In this document: in pieces, positions 1-6,200 of the stretch
Layout of the letters: the number at the start of each line of letters is the position of its first letter
How positions within the stretch are numbered: position 1 is the first letter of the stretch
Assembly: GCF_937999985.1 (NCBI RefSeq)
Contig: NZ_CALLDG010000005.1
Location: 1 to 17,307 of the forward strand
Reading direction: 5' to 3'
Origin: an uncultured Corynebacterium sp.
GTDB lineage: Bacteria > Actinomycetota > Actinomycetes > Mycobacteriales > Mycobacteriaceae
Length of the DNA stretch: 17,307 nucleotides
Program-made: the position numbers and the translations under genes
The notes under the pieces: model-generated
Told to the model about the DNA's origin: nothing
What the model saw: only the letters and a program-made list of their open reading frames with translations
The model's database searches: none

Positions 1-14
1 TCAATATCACTCAT
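1..14 (-). CDS. rplC: 50S ribosomal protein L3, first codons only (partial)
   Basis: On the minus strand an ATG at 14-12 opens a frame reading M-S-D-I and then runs off the window edge. A purine-rich ribosome binding site (GGAAGAG, about 20-26) precedes it by 5 nt. It begins 46 nt after the rpsJ stop, where L3 lies in nearly all bacterial S10 operons, and corynebacterial L3 proteins commonly begin M-S-(D/E). The identity rests on position and these four residues only. Confidence 0.7.
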
Positions 15-60
15 AGTTTCTCTTCCGCTGCCGTTTCAGTAGTTCAGACTCGTTTGCCGC

Positions 61-366
61 TTACTGAATGTTGACGTCGACGCTGGCCGGAAGATCGATG
101 CGCATGAGGGCGTCAACGGTCTTCGGGGTTGGGTCGAGAATGTCGATCAGACGCTTGTGCGTACGCATCTCAAAGTGCTCGCGCGAGTCCTTGTACTTGT
201 GCGGAGAGCGGATGACGCAGTACACGTTCTTTTCAGTTGGCAGTGGCACTGGGCCGACAACACGAGCGCCGGTACGGGTAACCGTCTCGACGATCTTCTT
301 GGCAGAAGCGTCGATAGCCTCGTGATCGTAGGCCTTGAGCCTAATGCGGATCTTCTGTCCCGCCAC
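61..366 (-). CDS. rpsJ: 30S ribosomal protein S10 (NusE)
   Basis: A 101-residue protein of normal S10 length and composition, opening with the family signature K-I-R-I-R-L-K-A-Y-D-H. It also contains the conserved loop V-G-P-V-P-L-P-T-E and the segment S-P-H-K-Y-K-D-S-R-E-H-F-E-M-R-T-H-K-R. S10 is part of the 30S head. As NusE it also binds NusB in rRNA antitermination and links ribosomes to transcribing polymerase through NusG. The start is GTG (366-364), supported by GGAAGAGGA at 372-380 just upstream. It is the first gene of the S10 operon, with rplC following after 46 nt. No gene precedes it on its own strand for about 2 kb (the tuf stop at 2332), so it should have its own promoter in the gap beyond 366. 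Confidence 0.98.
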   Translation of the reverse strand: MAGQKIRIRLKAYDHEAIDASAKKIVETVTRTGARVVGPVPLPTEKNVYCVIRSPHKYKDSREHFEMRTHKRLIDILDPTPKTVDALMRIDLPASVDVNIQ

Positions 367-654
367 GCTTGTCCTCTTCCTTCAAAGCGCTTCCCTGCTA
401 TTTAAAACAGCTGGTAGTCACGCTTCTTATCTGTCTTAGTCTTAACGCTGTCCGGCCTTGGGGCCTGGTCCAGTCGCCAGTGTCGCTTGTGTCTTACATT
501 TACTTGTTTGTGCCATCGACGGATAGCGGGTCATTTGGTTTTAATGAACACACGCCATACGCACTTGGTTTATCAAGTGATGTAACAACACCCGGTTCCC
601 GCCCCTTTAGCTTGCTCCATGGCCGGATTCGTTTTACCGAGGCCTTATTTACGA

Positions 655-660
655 AATATA
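655..660 (-). promoter_or_regulatory. Possible -10 element for the S10 operon
   Basis: Read on the minus strand this is TATATT, the best -10-like hexamer I see upstream of rpsJ. No convincing -35 lies at 17 nt; the nearest sequence is a weak CACGTT. It would give a leader of nearly 290 nt before rpsJ. Corynebacterial -35 boxes are often poor, so the call is possible but weak. Confidence 0.2.
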
Positions 661-1027
661 TGGAGTACAAGCTTGGAAACGTGTTCCGCGCCTTGTCGGA
701 AGGGAATCCCTTCGCTTACTGCCGCTGTTCATTTACCATGCCCCATCCTCCGGCACCCGCGGTCGGGCGTGTCGCCTTTCCGCTTTTTAAGTACCGCACA
801 GCAAAGCAGCCCCGCTGTGACCCTTCGGATCATTTTCGCGAGGTTCTTCACCGACGATGGATCATGCTCACTTCACCATCGACACCTTCTTGGTCCAGCC
901 TCGCTGCTGCGCTGCTGGCCTCATGTGCCGTGTTAAAGCAACGTCAAGTATTCAACCACACCGGGCGCGCCGAAACCAAATCACTTCTGCCTTTTCTTTT
1001 TTTGACGCCCCTACGCGCCGGTGACCT

Positions 1028-1058
1028 TTTACCTCCGTAGCCCTTTGAGCACTAGAAT
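1028..1058 (+). promoter_or_regulatory. Possible promoter of the J-domain/GntR operon
   Basis: TAGAAT at 1053-1058 matches the corynebacterial -10 pattern (TANNNT). A TTTACC at 1028-1033 could act as a weak -35 with a long 19-nt spacer. Transcription would begin near 1065, leaving a leader of about 60 nt that contains the inverted repeat at 1095-1108 and the ribosome binding site at 1111-1117. Confidence 0.3.
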
Positions 1059-1094
1059 CGCCACGTAAGTTCAGACTTCACATGCACGGCCTTG

Positions 1095-1108
1095 AGGTGG
1101 CGTCACCT
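1095..1108. promoter_or_regulatory. Inverted repeat, candidate GntR-family operator
   Basis: AGGTG-gcgt-CACCT is a perfect 5-bp inverted repeat lying just before the ribosome binding site of the J-domain gene. GntR-family regulators typically bind short dyads with GT in one half and AC in the other, which this site has. The operon encodes such a regulator, so autoregulation by roadblock or promoter occlusion is a reasonable inference. The same sequence could instead act as a small mRNA hairpin next to the ribosome binding site. Confidence 0.35.
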
Positions 1109-1110
1109 AA

Positions 1111-1117
1111 AGAAGGA
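1111..1117 (+). promoter_or_regulatory. Ribosome binding site fixing the J-domain gene start at 1124
   Basis: AGAAGGA lies 6 nt before ATG 1124. An in-frame ATG at 1082 would add 14 residues but has no Shine-Dalgarno, and the added peptide would be encoded by the inverted repeat and this ribosome binding site. The 1124 start is therefore preferred. Confidence 0.8.
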
Positions 1118-1123
1118 ACAGCA

Positions 1124-1471
1124 ATGAGCGACTACCGCAACAACCCCGAATACCAGCGGCAACGGCGCGCCCTGGTGCGGAAACACCACCCCGACGCGGG
1201 AGGGACGGACGCCGAGCTGATCGACGCTCTGCGTGCCCTAGACGAGGCCTGGGACCGGCGCGCACGCCTGCGCCGCCAAGTCCGCGAGCACCGGCCTAGC
1301 TTCATCCCCGAGGACAAAGCCGAGCAGGCGATGGACGTTGCCGAGCAAGCCATGGGCGTGGCCGAAAACTTCGCCCGCAACGCCGGACGCTTCGCCGGCA
1401 ACCTACGCAACACGTTGCTCCATAAGTTGCCGCAAGAGTTTCGGCGAGGGTACCGCGAGGGAGACAAGTAG
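1124..1471 (+). CDS. Small J-domain-like protein (HPD motif)
   Basis: A 115-residue soluble, highly charged protein. Residues 9-45 look like helix II, the HPD loop and helix III of a J-domain: a basic helix (Y-Q-R-Q-R-R-A-L-V-R-K), then H22-P23-D24 followed by A-G-G-T, then an acidic/aliphatic helix ending D-E-A-W. In J-proteins this HPD tripeptide stimulates the ATPase of DnaK-type Hsp70. Helix I is short or missing, there is no Gly/Phe region and no zinc finger, so it is not canonical DnaJ. Residues 66-86 hold heptad-like copies (AEQAMDV, AEQAMGV, AENFARN) that predict a helix, followed by a basic tail. No signal peptide or membrane segment is seen. Its TAG stop directly abuts the ATG of the GntR gene, so the two are almost certainly cotranscribed and translationally coupled. 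The J-like fold is fairly secure; the function is unknown. Confidence 0.8.
   Translation: MSDYRNNPEYQRQRRALVRKHHPDAGGTDAELIDALRALDEAWDRRARLRRQVREHRPSFIPEDKAEQAMDVAEQAMGVAENFARNAGRFAGNLRNTLLHKLPQEFRRGYREGDK
1319..1360 (+). repeat. Two tandem 21-bp coding repeats in the J-domain-like gene
   Basis: Codons 66-72 and 73-79 encode AEQAMDV and AEQAMGV. The two 21-bp units (1319-1339 and 1340-1360) differ at a few positions. A more diverged third unit starts with AEN. This looks like an old in-frame duplication extending an amphipathic helix. Confidence 0.75.
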
Positions 1472-2230
1472 ATGTCCACCCGCTACGAGCAGATCGCCCG
1501 ACAACTGCGCGAGGACATCCGCAACGGGCGCTTCCAGGTTGGCGAAGCCATACCAAGCGAAAGAACCTTGGCCGAACGCTTCGACGTCGCCCCCGGCACC
1601 ATGCGCCAGGCACTCAATCAGCTGGTGGACGAAGGCACGCTCAGCTCTAAGCGGGGCGCGCGGAAGGTCGTGCTGCGCATGCCCGCCCGCTTCCCCGAGA
1701 TCTCGAAGTTTCGTAGTTTCGCACAGTGGGCCTACGGGCGCGGACGCACCCCAGGCGGCCACGTGATCCACCAGGAATGGGTGGAGCAGACTGAAAAGGA
1801 TGCCGAGCTGCTGCGCGTGCCCGCCGGCGAGAAAGTCCTAAAGGTTCTGCGCGTGCGCACCATCGACGGCTCCCCCATCATGCTAGAGCGCACCCGCTAC
1901 CCCGCCTGGATTGGCACCAAGGTCGAGCCGATGGATCCCACCTGCCCGTCTGTGACCAACGAGCTGGCAGCCCGTCACAACATTCACTTCTTCGCAGCCG
2001 ACAACGTGTTCTCCGCCGCGAAGGCCGGGGAGGTTGATGCGCGGTGGCTGCCCCTCGAGGCCGGCGACCCTGTGCTAGTGCACCGGCGCCTCTCGCGCGA
2101 TGCGAGGGGCACGCCGCTGGAGATGAGTGAGGATCGCTATATCGCGGACGCCCTCAGTATCGCCGTGCCCACGTCTGGCAAGAACAACGTTCTCAGCTGG
2201 ACTACGTTGAATCGCTTCCCCTGGGGATAG
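1472..2230 (+). CDS. GntR-family transcriptional regulator, HutC subfamily with UTRA domain
   Basis: 252 residues. The N-terminal winged helix-turn-helix spans about residues 4-68, with the GntR signature P28-S-E-R-T-L-A-E-R-F, then V39-A-P-G-T-M-R-Q-A-L and the wing L51-V-D-E-G-T-L. Residues about 78-236 fit a UTRA ligand-binding domain: the family pattern of a hydrophobic strand ending in an R, I-M-L-E-R-T-R-Y near 136-143, and a final E-M-S-E-D-R-Y-I-A-D at 217-226. UTRA regulators usually sense small metabolites such as sugars, amino acids or their phosphates and most repress nearby genes; the ligand here cannot be read. The ATG follows the stop of the J-domain gene with no gap, so it is the second gene of a bicistronic unit. 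No transporter or catabolic gene is adjacent, so likely targets are its own operon (see the dyad at 1095-1108) or distant genes. Confidence 0.93.
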   Translation: MSTRYEQIARQLREDIRNGRFQVGEAIPSERTLAERFDVAPGTMRQALNQLVDEGTLSSKRGARKVVLRMPARFPEISKFRSFAQWAYGRGRTPGGHVIHQEWVEQTEKDAELLRVPAGEKVLKVLRVRTIDGSPIMLERTRYPAWIGTKVEPMDPTCPSVTNELAARHNIHFFAADNVFSAAKAGEVDARWLPLEAGDPVLVHRRLSRDARGTPLEMSEDRYIADALSIAVPTSGKNNVLSWTTLNRFPWG

Positions 2231-2245
2231 TTCCAGGGCATGCAG

Positions 2246-2280
2246 AAGGCCCCGGGTTCCTCGAAGGAACCCGGGGCCTT
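2246..2280. terminator. Shared bidirectional terminator between the GntR gene and tuf
   Basis: Arms AAGGCCCCGGGTTCC (2246-2260) and its exact complement (2266-2280) form a 15-bp stem, or 16 if t2261 and a2265 also pair, with a very small loop. It lies 15 nt after the GntR stop and about 50 nt after the tuf stop. Stem termini of AA/TT make it usable in both directions, although neither side has a long U-tract. The position between convergent genes supports a two-way terminator. Confidence 0.85.
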
Positions 2281-2320
2281 GAACCGTTTAGCACCTAAAG
2301 CACTAAGCGGCGATCATGTG

Positions 2321-2336
2321 AGTAGTTAAGACTACT
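2321..2336. repeat. Short inverted repeat across the tuf stop codon
   Basis: AGTAGT (2321-2326) and ACTACT (2331-2336) are separated by TAAG, forming a perfect 6-bp dyad that includes the tuf stop codon (2334-2332). It may be a minor mRNA 3' hairpin; it has no U-tail and is probably not the main terminator. Confidence 0.35.
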
Positions 2337-3522
2337 TGTTGATCTTGGTAACGCGACCAGCGCCAACGGTGCGGCCACCCTCACGGATAGCGAAGCGCAG
2401 GCCCTCGTCCATAGCAACCGGCTGGATCAGGGTCACGGACATGTCAACGTTGTCGCCCGGCATAACCATCTCGGTGCCCTCCGGCAGCTTCACAACACCG
2501 GTAACGTCGGTGGTGCGGAAGTAGAACTGCGGACGGTAGTTGTCGAAGAACGGGGTGTGGCGGCCGCCCTCGTCCTTGGACAGAACGTAGACGGAGCCCT
2601 CGAACTCGGTGTGCGGGGTGTAAGCGCCCGGCTTAGCAACGATCTGACCACGCTCAACGTCTTCGCGCTTCAGGCCACGCAGCAGCAGTGCGGCGTTGTC
2701 GCCAGCCTCTGCGGTGTCCAGCAGCTTGTTGAACATCTCAATGGAGGTAACGGTGGTCTTCTGGGACTTCTCGCGGATACCCAGGATCTCAACCTCGTCG
2801 TTCAGGTTCAGGATGCCACGCTCAACACGGCCAGTAACAACGGTACCGCGGCCGGTAATGGTGAAGATGTCCTCAACCGGCATCAGGAACGGCTTGTCGG
2901 TCTCGCGCTCCGGGTCCGGGATGGAGTCGTCGCAGGCCTGCATGAGCTCCAGGATCTGCTTAGCCCACTTCTCGTCGCCCTCCAGGGCCTTCAGTGCGGA
3001 GATGTGAACAACAGGTGCTTCCTCGTCGAAGTCCTGCTCAGCCAGCAACTCGCGGACCTCCATCTCGACGAGCTCCAACAGCTCCTCATCGTCAACCATG
3101 TCGCACTTGTTCAGTGCAACCAGGATGTACGGAACGCCAACCTGGCGAGCCAGCAGAACGTGCTCGCGGGTCTGCGGCATCGGGCCATCGGTTGCAGCAA
3201 CAACCAGGATAGCGCCGTCCATCTGAGCAGCACCGGTGATCATGTTCTTGATGTAGTCAGCGTGGCCCGGAGCGTCAACGTGAGCGTAGTGGCGCTTCTC
3301 GGTCTCGTACTCAACGTGGGAGATGTTGATCGTGATGCCACGCTCCTTCTCCTCCGGCGCCTTATCGATGGCGTCGAAAGCGAAGGACTTGTTGGCCTCG
3401 GGGAATGCGTCAGCCAGAACCTTGGTGATCGCGGCAGTGGTGGTGGTCTTGCCGTGGTCGACGTGACCAATGGTGCCGATGTTTACGTGCGGCTTGGAAC
3501 GCTCGAACTTAGCCTTCGCCAC
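2332..3522 (-). CDS. tuf: Translation elongation factor Tu
   Basis: 396 residues, full family length. EF-Tu delivers aminoacyl-tRNA to the ribosomal A site as a GTP complex and acts in the cytoplasm. The GTPase domain shows the P-loop G19-H-V-D-H-G-K-T26, effector segment E-R-G-I-T-I (60-65), D83-A-P-G-H87 with the catalytic His, and the guanine motif N138-K-C-D141. Beta-barrel domains 2 and 3 follow, from about residue 210, with the conserved V-E-D-I-F-T-I-T-G-R-G-T-V-V-T-G-R-V-E-R at the start of domain 2. The start is GTG (3522-3520), preceded by a near-perfect AGGAGGA. It lies 458 nt downstream of fusA, with its own leader hairpin and likely its own promoter, rather than being tightly cotranscribed with fusA. 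Only one tuf copy is in this window. Confidence 0.99.
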   Translation of the reverse strand: MAKAKFERSKPHVNIGTIGHVDHGKTTTTAAITKVLADAFPEANKSFAFDAIDKAPEEKERGITINISHVEYETEKRHYAHVDAPGHADYIKNMITGAAQMDGAILVVAATDGPMPQTREHVLLARQVGVPYILVALNKCDMVDDEELLELVEMEVRELLAEQDFDEEAPVVHISALKALEGDEKWAKQILELMQACDDSIPDPERETDKPFLMPVEDIFTITGRGTVVTGRVERGILNLNDEVEILGIREKSQKTTVTSIEMFNKLLDTAEAGDNAALLLRGLKREDVERGQIVAKPGAYTPHTEFEGSVYVLSKDEGGRHTPFFDNYRPQFYFRTTDVTGVVKLPEGTEMVMPGDNVDMSVTLIQPVAMDEGLRFAIREGGRTVGAGRVTKINK

Positions 3523-3528
3523 TTTGTG

Positions 3529-3535
3529 TCCTCCT
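3529..3535 (-). promoter_or_regulatory. Strong ribosome binding site of tuf
   Basis: AGGAGGA on the minus strand, 6 nt before the GTG start. It is the best Shine-Dalgarno match in the window and fixes the GTG start. It fits the very high expression expected of EF-Tu. Confidence 0.9.
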
Positions 3536-3545
3536 GGACTGCTCG

Positions 3546-3568
3546 GTGGCTACGACTCTCGCAGCCAC
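3546..3568 (-). promoter_or_regulatory. Hairpin in the tuf 5' leader
   Basis: In the minus-strand RNA, GTGGCTGCGA pairs with TCGTAGCCAC: 10 pairs including one G-U, around the 3-nt loop GAG. It ends 10 nt upstream of the AGGAGGA ribosome binding site and leaves that site free. I recall nearly the same hairpin in the C. glutamicum tuf leader, with a change only in the loop. This suggests a conserved stabilising or regulatory element. Confidence 0.65.
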
Positions 3569-3653
3569 ATTAACTTTTATTGCCAACCAGTTGCTTCCCC
3601 GCAGTTTACGGGTCGCCCACTGGCTAGTTTTCTTACTTCTTGCCGAATATCAG

Positions 3654-3659
3654 ATTATC
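3654..3659 (-). promoter_or_regulatory. Candidate -10 of the tuf promoter
   Basis: Reads GATAAT on the minus strand, with a second -10-like GATATT a few bases downstream. It lies about 86 nt upstream of the leader hairpin, similar to the spacing I recall for C. glutamicum. No good -35 is visible. A second candidate -10, TAGGAT, is at 3743-3748. Confidence 0.35.
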
Positions 3660-3742
3660 CGTGTAACGAACATCTTCGCCTCGACTTTGTGCTTCGAGGC
3701 CAGTCGCGCTACACGCGAACTGGGTAACGGCCAGCACACCGC

Positions 3743-3748
3743 ATCCTA
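3743..3748 (-). promoter_or_regulatory. Second candidate -10 element upstream of tuf
   Basis: TAGGAT on the minus strand matches the preferred corynebacterial -10. Upstream is only a T-rich run as a possible -35. It would give a leader of about 215 nt. It may be an additional tuf promoter or chance. Confidence 0.25.
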
Positions 3749-3907
3749 CGTCACTTTTGCCATCTAGAAAAATTTGCCCCCTCGAGCAAACCTAAAACCC
3801 ACGAACATTGGGGTAATCAAGTTTTCTATTTGGTTATTTATTGACGCAGGGCTACGCCGTGCTGACCCCTACCCCGCAAGGCCCTTTGCCCGTGCCGCTC
3901 CGCGACA

Positions 3908-3929
3908 GGCGCCCGGGGTGGTGGGCGCC
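3908..3929 (-). terminator. GC-rich hairpin after fusA, possible terminator
   Basis: GGCGCCC (3908-3914) and GGGCGCC (3923-3929) form a 7-bp all-GC stem with an 8-nt loop, 51 nt after the fusA stop. There is no U-tract, so it may slow polymerase or protect the 3' end rather than terminate efficiently. Partial read-through into tuf is possible. Confidence 0.4.
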
Positions 3930-3980
3930 CGAGGGGGCGTCACAAAGCCTAAAAACCTTGCTTGGGGTCTTACTTGAGGG

Positions 3981-6095
3981 TTAAGCGTTGCCGCCAGTGC
4001 GCTCCGCGATGATGTCGGATGCGACGTTAGTCGGAACCTCACCGTAGGAGTCGAAGATCATGGAGAAGTTCGCACGGCCGGCGGTACGGGAACGCAGGTC
4101 GCCAATGTAGCCGAACATCTCGGACAGCGGCACCTTGGCCTTGACGATCTTGGCGCCAGCGCGGTCGTCCATGGAGGAAACCTGGCCACGGCGGGAGTTG
4201 ATGTCGCCGATGACGTCGCCCATGTACTCCTCAGGGGTAATTACCTCAACGGCCATCAGCGGCTCCAGCAGAACCGGCTTTGCCTTGGCAACAGCTTCCT
4301 TCAGTGCCTGGGAACCAGCCAGCTTGAAGGCCATTTCGGAGGAGTCGACCTCGTGGTAAGCACCATCCAGCAGGGTGGCCTTGATGTTCACCAGCGGGAA
4401 GCCGGCCAGGTAGCCGTACTGCATAGCGTCCTGGATACCAGCGTCCACAGACGGGATGTACTCCTTCGGCACGCGGCCACCGGTGACCTCGTTGACGAAC
4501 TCGTAGGTCTGGTCGGAGCCCTCTTCCGGCTCGTAAGGCTCGAGCGCGATGATGACGCGCGCGAACTGACCGGAACCACCAGTCTGCTTCTTGTGGGTGT
4601 ACTCCAGCTTCTCGACCGGCTTGCGGATGGTCTCGCGGTAAGCAACCTGCGGGTTACCGATGTTCGCCTCGACCTTGAACTCGCGGCGCATGCGGTCAAC
4701 CAGAACGTCCAGGTGCAGCTCGCCCATACCGCCGATGACGGTCTGGCCGGTCTCCTCGTCCAGCTTAACGGTGAAGGTCGGGTCCTCTTCCGCCAGCTTC
4801 TGGATGGCGGTACCCAGCTTCTCCTGGTCAGACTTGGTCTTCGGCTCGATTGCCACCTCGATAACCGGATCCGGGAAGTCCATGGACTCCAGGATGACCG
4901 GGTCCTGAGCGTCACTCAGGGTGTCGCCAGTGGTCGTATCCTTCAGACCGATGAAGGCGTAGATGTGACCAGCGGATGCACGATCCACCGGCTGCTCCTT
5001 GTTGGAGTGCATCTGGAACAGCTTGCCGATGCGCTCCTTCTTGTCCTTGGTGGAGTTCATAACCTGTGCACCGGACTCAACGGAACCGGAGTACACGCGA
5101 ACGTAGGTCAGCTTGCCGAAGAACGGGTGAACGGCAACCTTGAACGCCAGAGCGGAGAACGGCTCGTCCTTGGACGGCTTACGCAGCTTCTCACTCTCCG
5201 GATCCTTCGGATCGTGGCCGACGATGGAGCCGACATCCATCGGGTTCGGCAGGAAGTCGATCACAGCATCCAGCATCGGCTGGATACCCTTGTTCTTGTA
5301 AGCAGAACCACAGTAAACCGGGTAGACCTCAGAGTTGATGGTCAGCTTGCGGATCTGTGCCTTCAGCTCGTCGACGGTGATTTCCTCACCGGCGAAGTAG
5401 CGCTCCATCAGCTCTTCGTCGGACTCAGCAACGGTCTCGATGAGCTTCTCGCGGTACTCCTCAGCCTTTTCCTTCAGATCCTCCGGGATCTCCTCGTAGG
5501 TCGGCTCGGTACCGATCTCGACCTTGCCGCGCCAGGTCAGGGCGCGCATGTTCAGCAGGTCGACGATGCCGTCGAAGTCATCCTCAGCGCCGATCGGCAG
5601 GGCCATCACCAGCGGCTTTGCGCCCAGGCGGTCGATGATGGTCTGCACGGTGTAGTAGAAGTCCGCACCCAGCTTATCCATCTTGTTGACGAAGCAGATA
5701 CGCGGAACATCGTACTTGGTTGCCTGGCGCCAGACCTGCTCAGACTGCGGCTCCACGCCTTCCTTGGCGTCGAACACAGCAACGGCACCGTCCAGAACAC
5801 GCAGGGAACGCTCCACCTCAACGGTGAAGTCCACGTGACCCGGGGTGTCGATGATGTTGATCTGGTTGCCTTCCCAGAAACAGGTGGTCGCGGCGGAAGT
5901 AATGGTAATTCCGCGCTCCTTCTCCTGCTCCATCCAGTCCATCGTGGAGGCGCCATCGTGGGTCTCACCGACCTTACGGTTGATGCCGGTGTAGAAAAGG
6001 ATGCGCTCCGTGGTGGTGGTCTTACCAGCATCGATGTGCGCCATGATGCCGATGTTGCGGACCTTGTTCAGGTCGGTCAACGCTTCAAGTGCCAC
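3981..6095 (-). CDS. fusA: Translation elongation factor G
   Basis: 704 residues, full length for EF-G, the ribosomal translocase that also helps recycle ribosomes with RRF. Domain I shows P-loop A19-H-I-D-A-G-K-T26, switch I with E-R-G-I-T-I (60-65), D83-T-P-G-H87 and N137-K-M-D140. The later domains are present: the domain III segment G-G-M-G-E-L-H-L-D-V, the domain IV R-E-T-I and Q-F-A-R-V segments, and the domain V P-L-S-E-M-F-G-Y. The start is GTG (6095-6093), which gives the usual N-terminus ending D-L-N-K-V-R-N-I-G-I. It lacks a clear purine-rich Shine-Dalgarno; only GGGG sits upstream, in a possible hairpin. A strong terminator separates it from rpsG, so a separate promoter in 6128-6275 is likely. 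Confidence 0.99.
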   Translation of the reverse strand: MALEALTDLNKVRNIGIMAHIDAGKTTTTERILFYTGINRKVGETHDGASTMDWMEQEKERGITITSAATTCFWEGNQINIIDTPGHVDFTVEVERSLRVLDGAVAVFDAKEGVEPQSEQVWRQATKYDVPRICFVNKMDKLGADFYYTVQTIIDRLGAKPLVMALPIGAEDDFDGIVDLLNMRALTWRGKVEIGTEPTYEEIPEDLKEKAEEYREKLIETVAESDEELMERYFAGEEITVDELKAQIRKLTINSEVYPVYCGSAYKNKGIQPMLDAVIDFLPNPMDVGSIVGHDPKDPESEKLRKPSKDEPFSALAFKVAVHPFFGKLTYVRVYSGSVESGAQVMNSTKDKKERIGKLFQMHSNKEQPVDRASAGHIYAFIGLKDTTTGDTLSDAQDPVILESMDFPDPVIEVAIEPKTKSDQEKLGTAIQKLAEEDPTFTVKLDEETGQTVIGGMGELHLDVLVDRMRREFKVEANIGNPQVAYRETIRKPVEKLEYTHKKQTGGSGQFARVIIALEPYEPEEGSDQTYEFVNEVTGGRVPKEYIPSVDAGIQDAMQYGYLAGFPLVNIKATLLDGAYHEVDSSEMAFKLAGSQALKEAVAKAKPVLLEPLMAVEVITPEEYMGDVIGDINSRRGQVSSMDDRAGAKIVKAKVPLSEMFGYIGDLRSRTAGRANFSMIFDSYGEVPTNVASDIIAERTGGNA

Positions 6096-6104
6096 TGGGT
6101 TACC

Positions 6105-6127
6105 CCGCTCATTTCGTTGTTGAGCGG
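6105..6127 (-). promoter_or_regulatory. Hairpin overlapping the fusA translation start region
   Basis: In the minus-strand RNA, CCGCTC and GAGCGG form a perfect 6-bp stem with an 11-nt loop. Its 3' arm adjoins the GGGG that is the only Shine-Dalgarno-like sequence for the fusA GTG. A second short dyad, GGG-taa-CCC, lies between it and the start. Together they could limit ribosome access. Confidence 0.45.
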
Positions 6128-6200
6128 CTTGGCCGGAACTTCCATGTTGTTCACATTGTCGTTCTTCAAGTGCTTTAAAAAGCCCCGCAAGCCGCAGGCG

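Larger units (their letters stand above)
367..1123. other. Long divergent intergenic region between rpsJ and the J-domain gene
   Basis: These 757 bases carry no protein I can defend. An open frame over most of it on the plus strand (about 369-1040) starts inside the rpsJ ribosome binding site, has no Shine-Dalgarno of its own, and reads as an S/P/F/L/R-rich peptide with no family resemblance. The region must hold the S10-operon promoter (minus) and the promoter of the J-domain/GntR pair (plus). It is more AT-rich than the flanking genes and has a T-run at 994-1003. It holds several perfect inverted repeats: CACTTG/CAAGTG (562-567, 574-579), GAAGGG/CCCTTC (699-704, 708-713) and CGATGG/CCATCG (855-860, 876-881). 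No tRNA, tmRNA or other known RNA gene was recognised. Confidence 0.6.
3523..3980 (-). other. fusA-tuf intergenic region: tuf promoter and leader
   Basis: No gene is seen in these 458 bases. On the minus strand, from fusA toward tuf, it holds a GC-rich hairpin after fusA (3908-3929), an AT-rich stretch (about 3765-3845), -10-like hexamers at 3743-3748 and 3654-3659, a hairpin (3546-3568) and the tuf ribosome binding site. The final part resembles the well-used C. glutamicum tuf promoter region as I recall it, notably the hairpin and the CCAGGAGGACA run. Short plus-strand frames here have no coding character. Confidence 0.65.

Noticed and set aside
994..1003. T-run as a plus-strand terminator
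   Set aside because: No stable hairpin precedes it, and no plus-strand gene ends there.
369..1040. Open frame of about 223 residues in the rpsJ/J-domain gap
   Set aside because: It starts with TTG inside the rpsJ ribosome binding site, has no Shine-Dalgarno, and its composition (S, P, F, L, R) is that of read-through non-coding DNA. No domain is recognisable.
1082..1123. Earlier ATG start for the J-domain-like gene
   Set aside because: There is no ribosome binding site before 1082. A good one (AGAAGGA) precedes ATG 1124.
1124..2230. Mobile element carrying the J-domain/GntR pair
   Set aside because: No transposase, integrase, terminal inverted repeats, target duplication or tRNA site flanks the pair. 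The gene order is explained without recent transfer.
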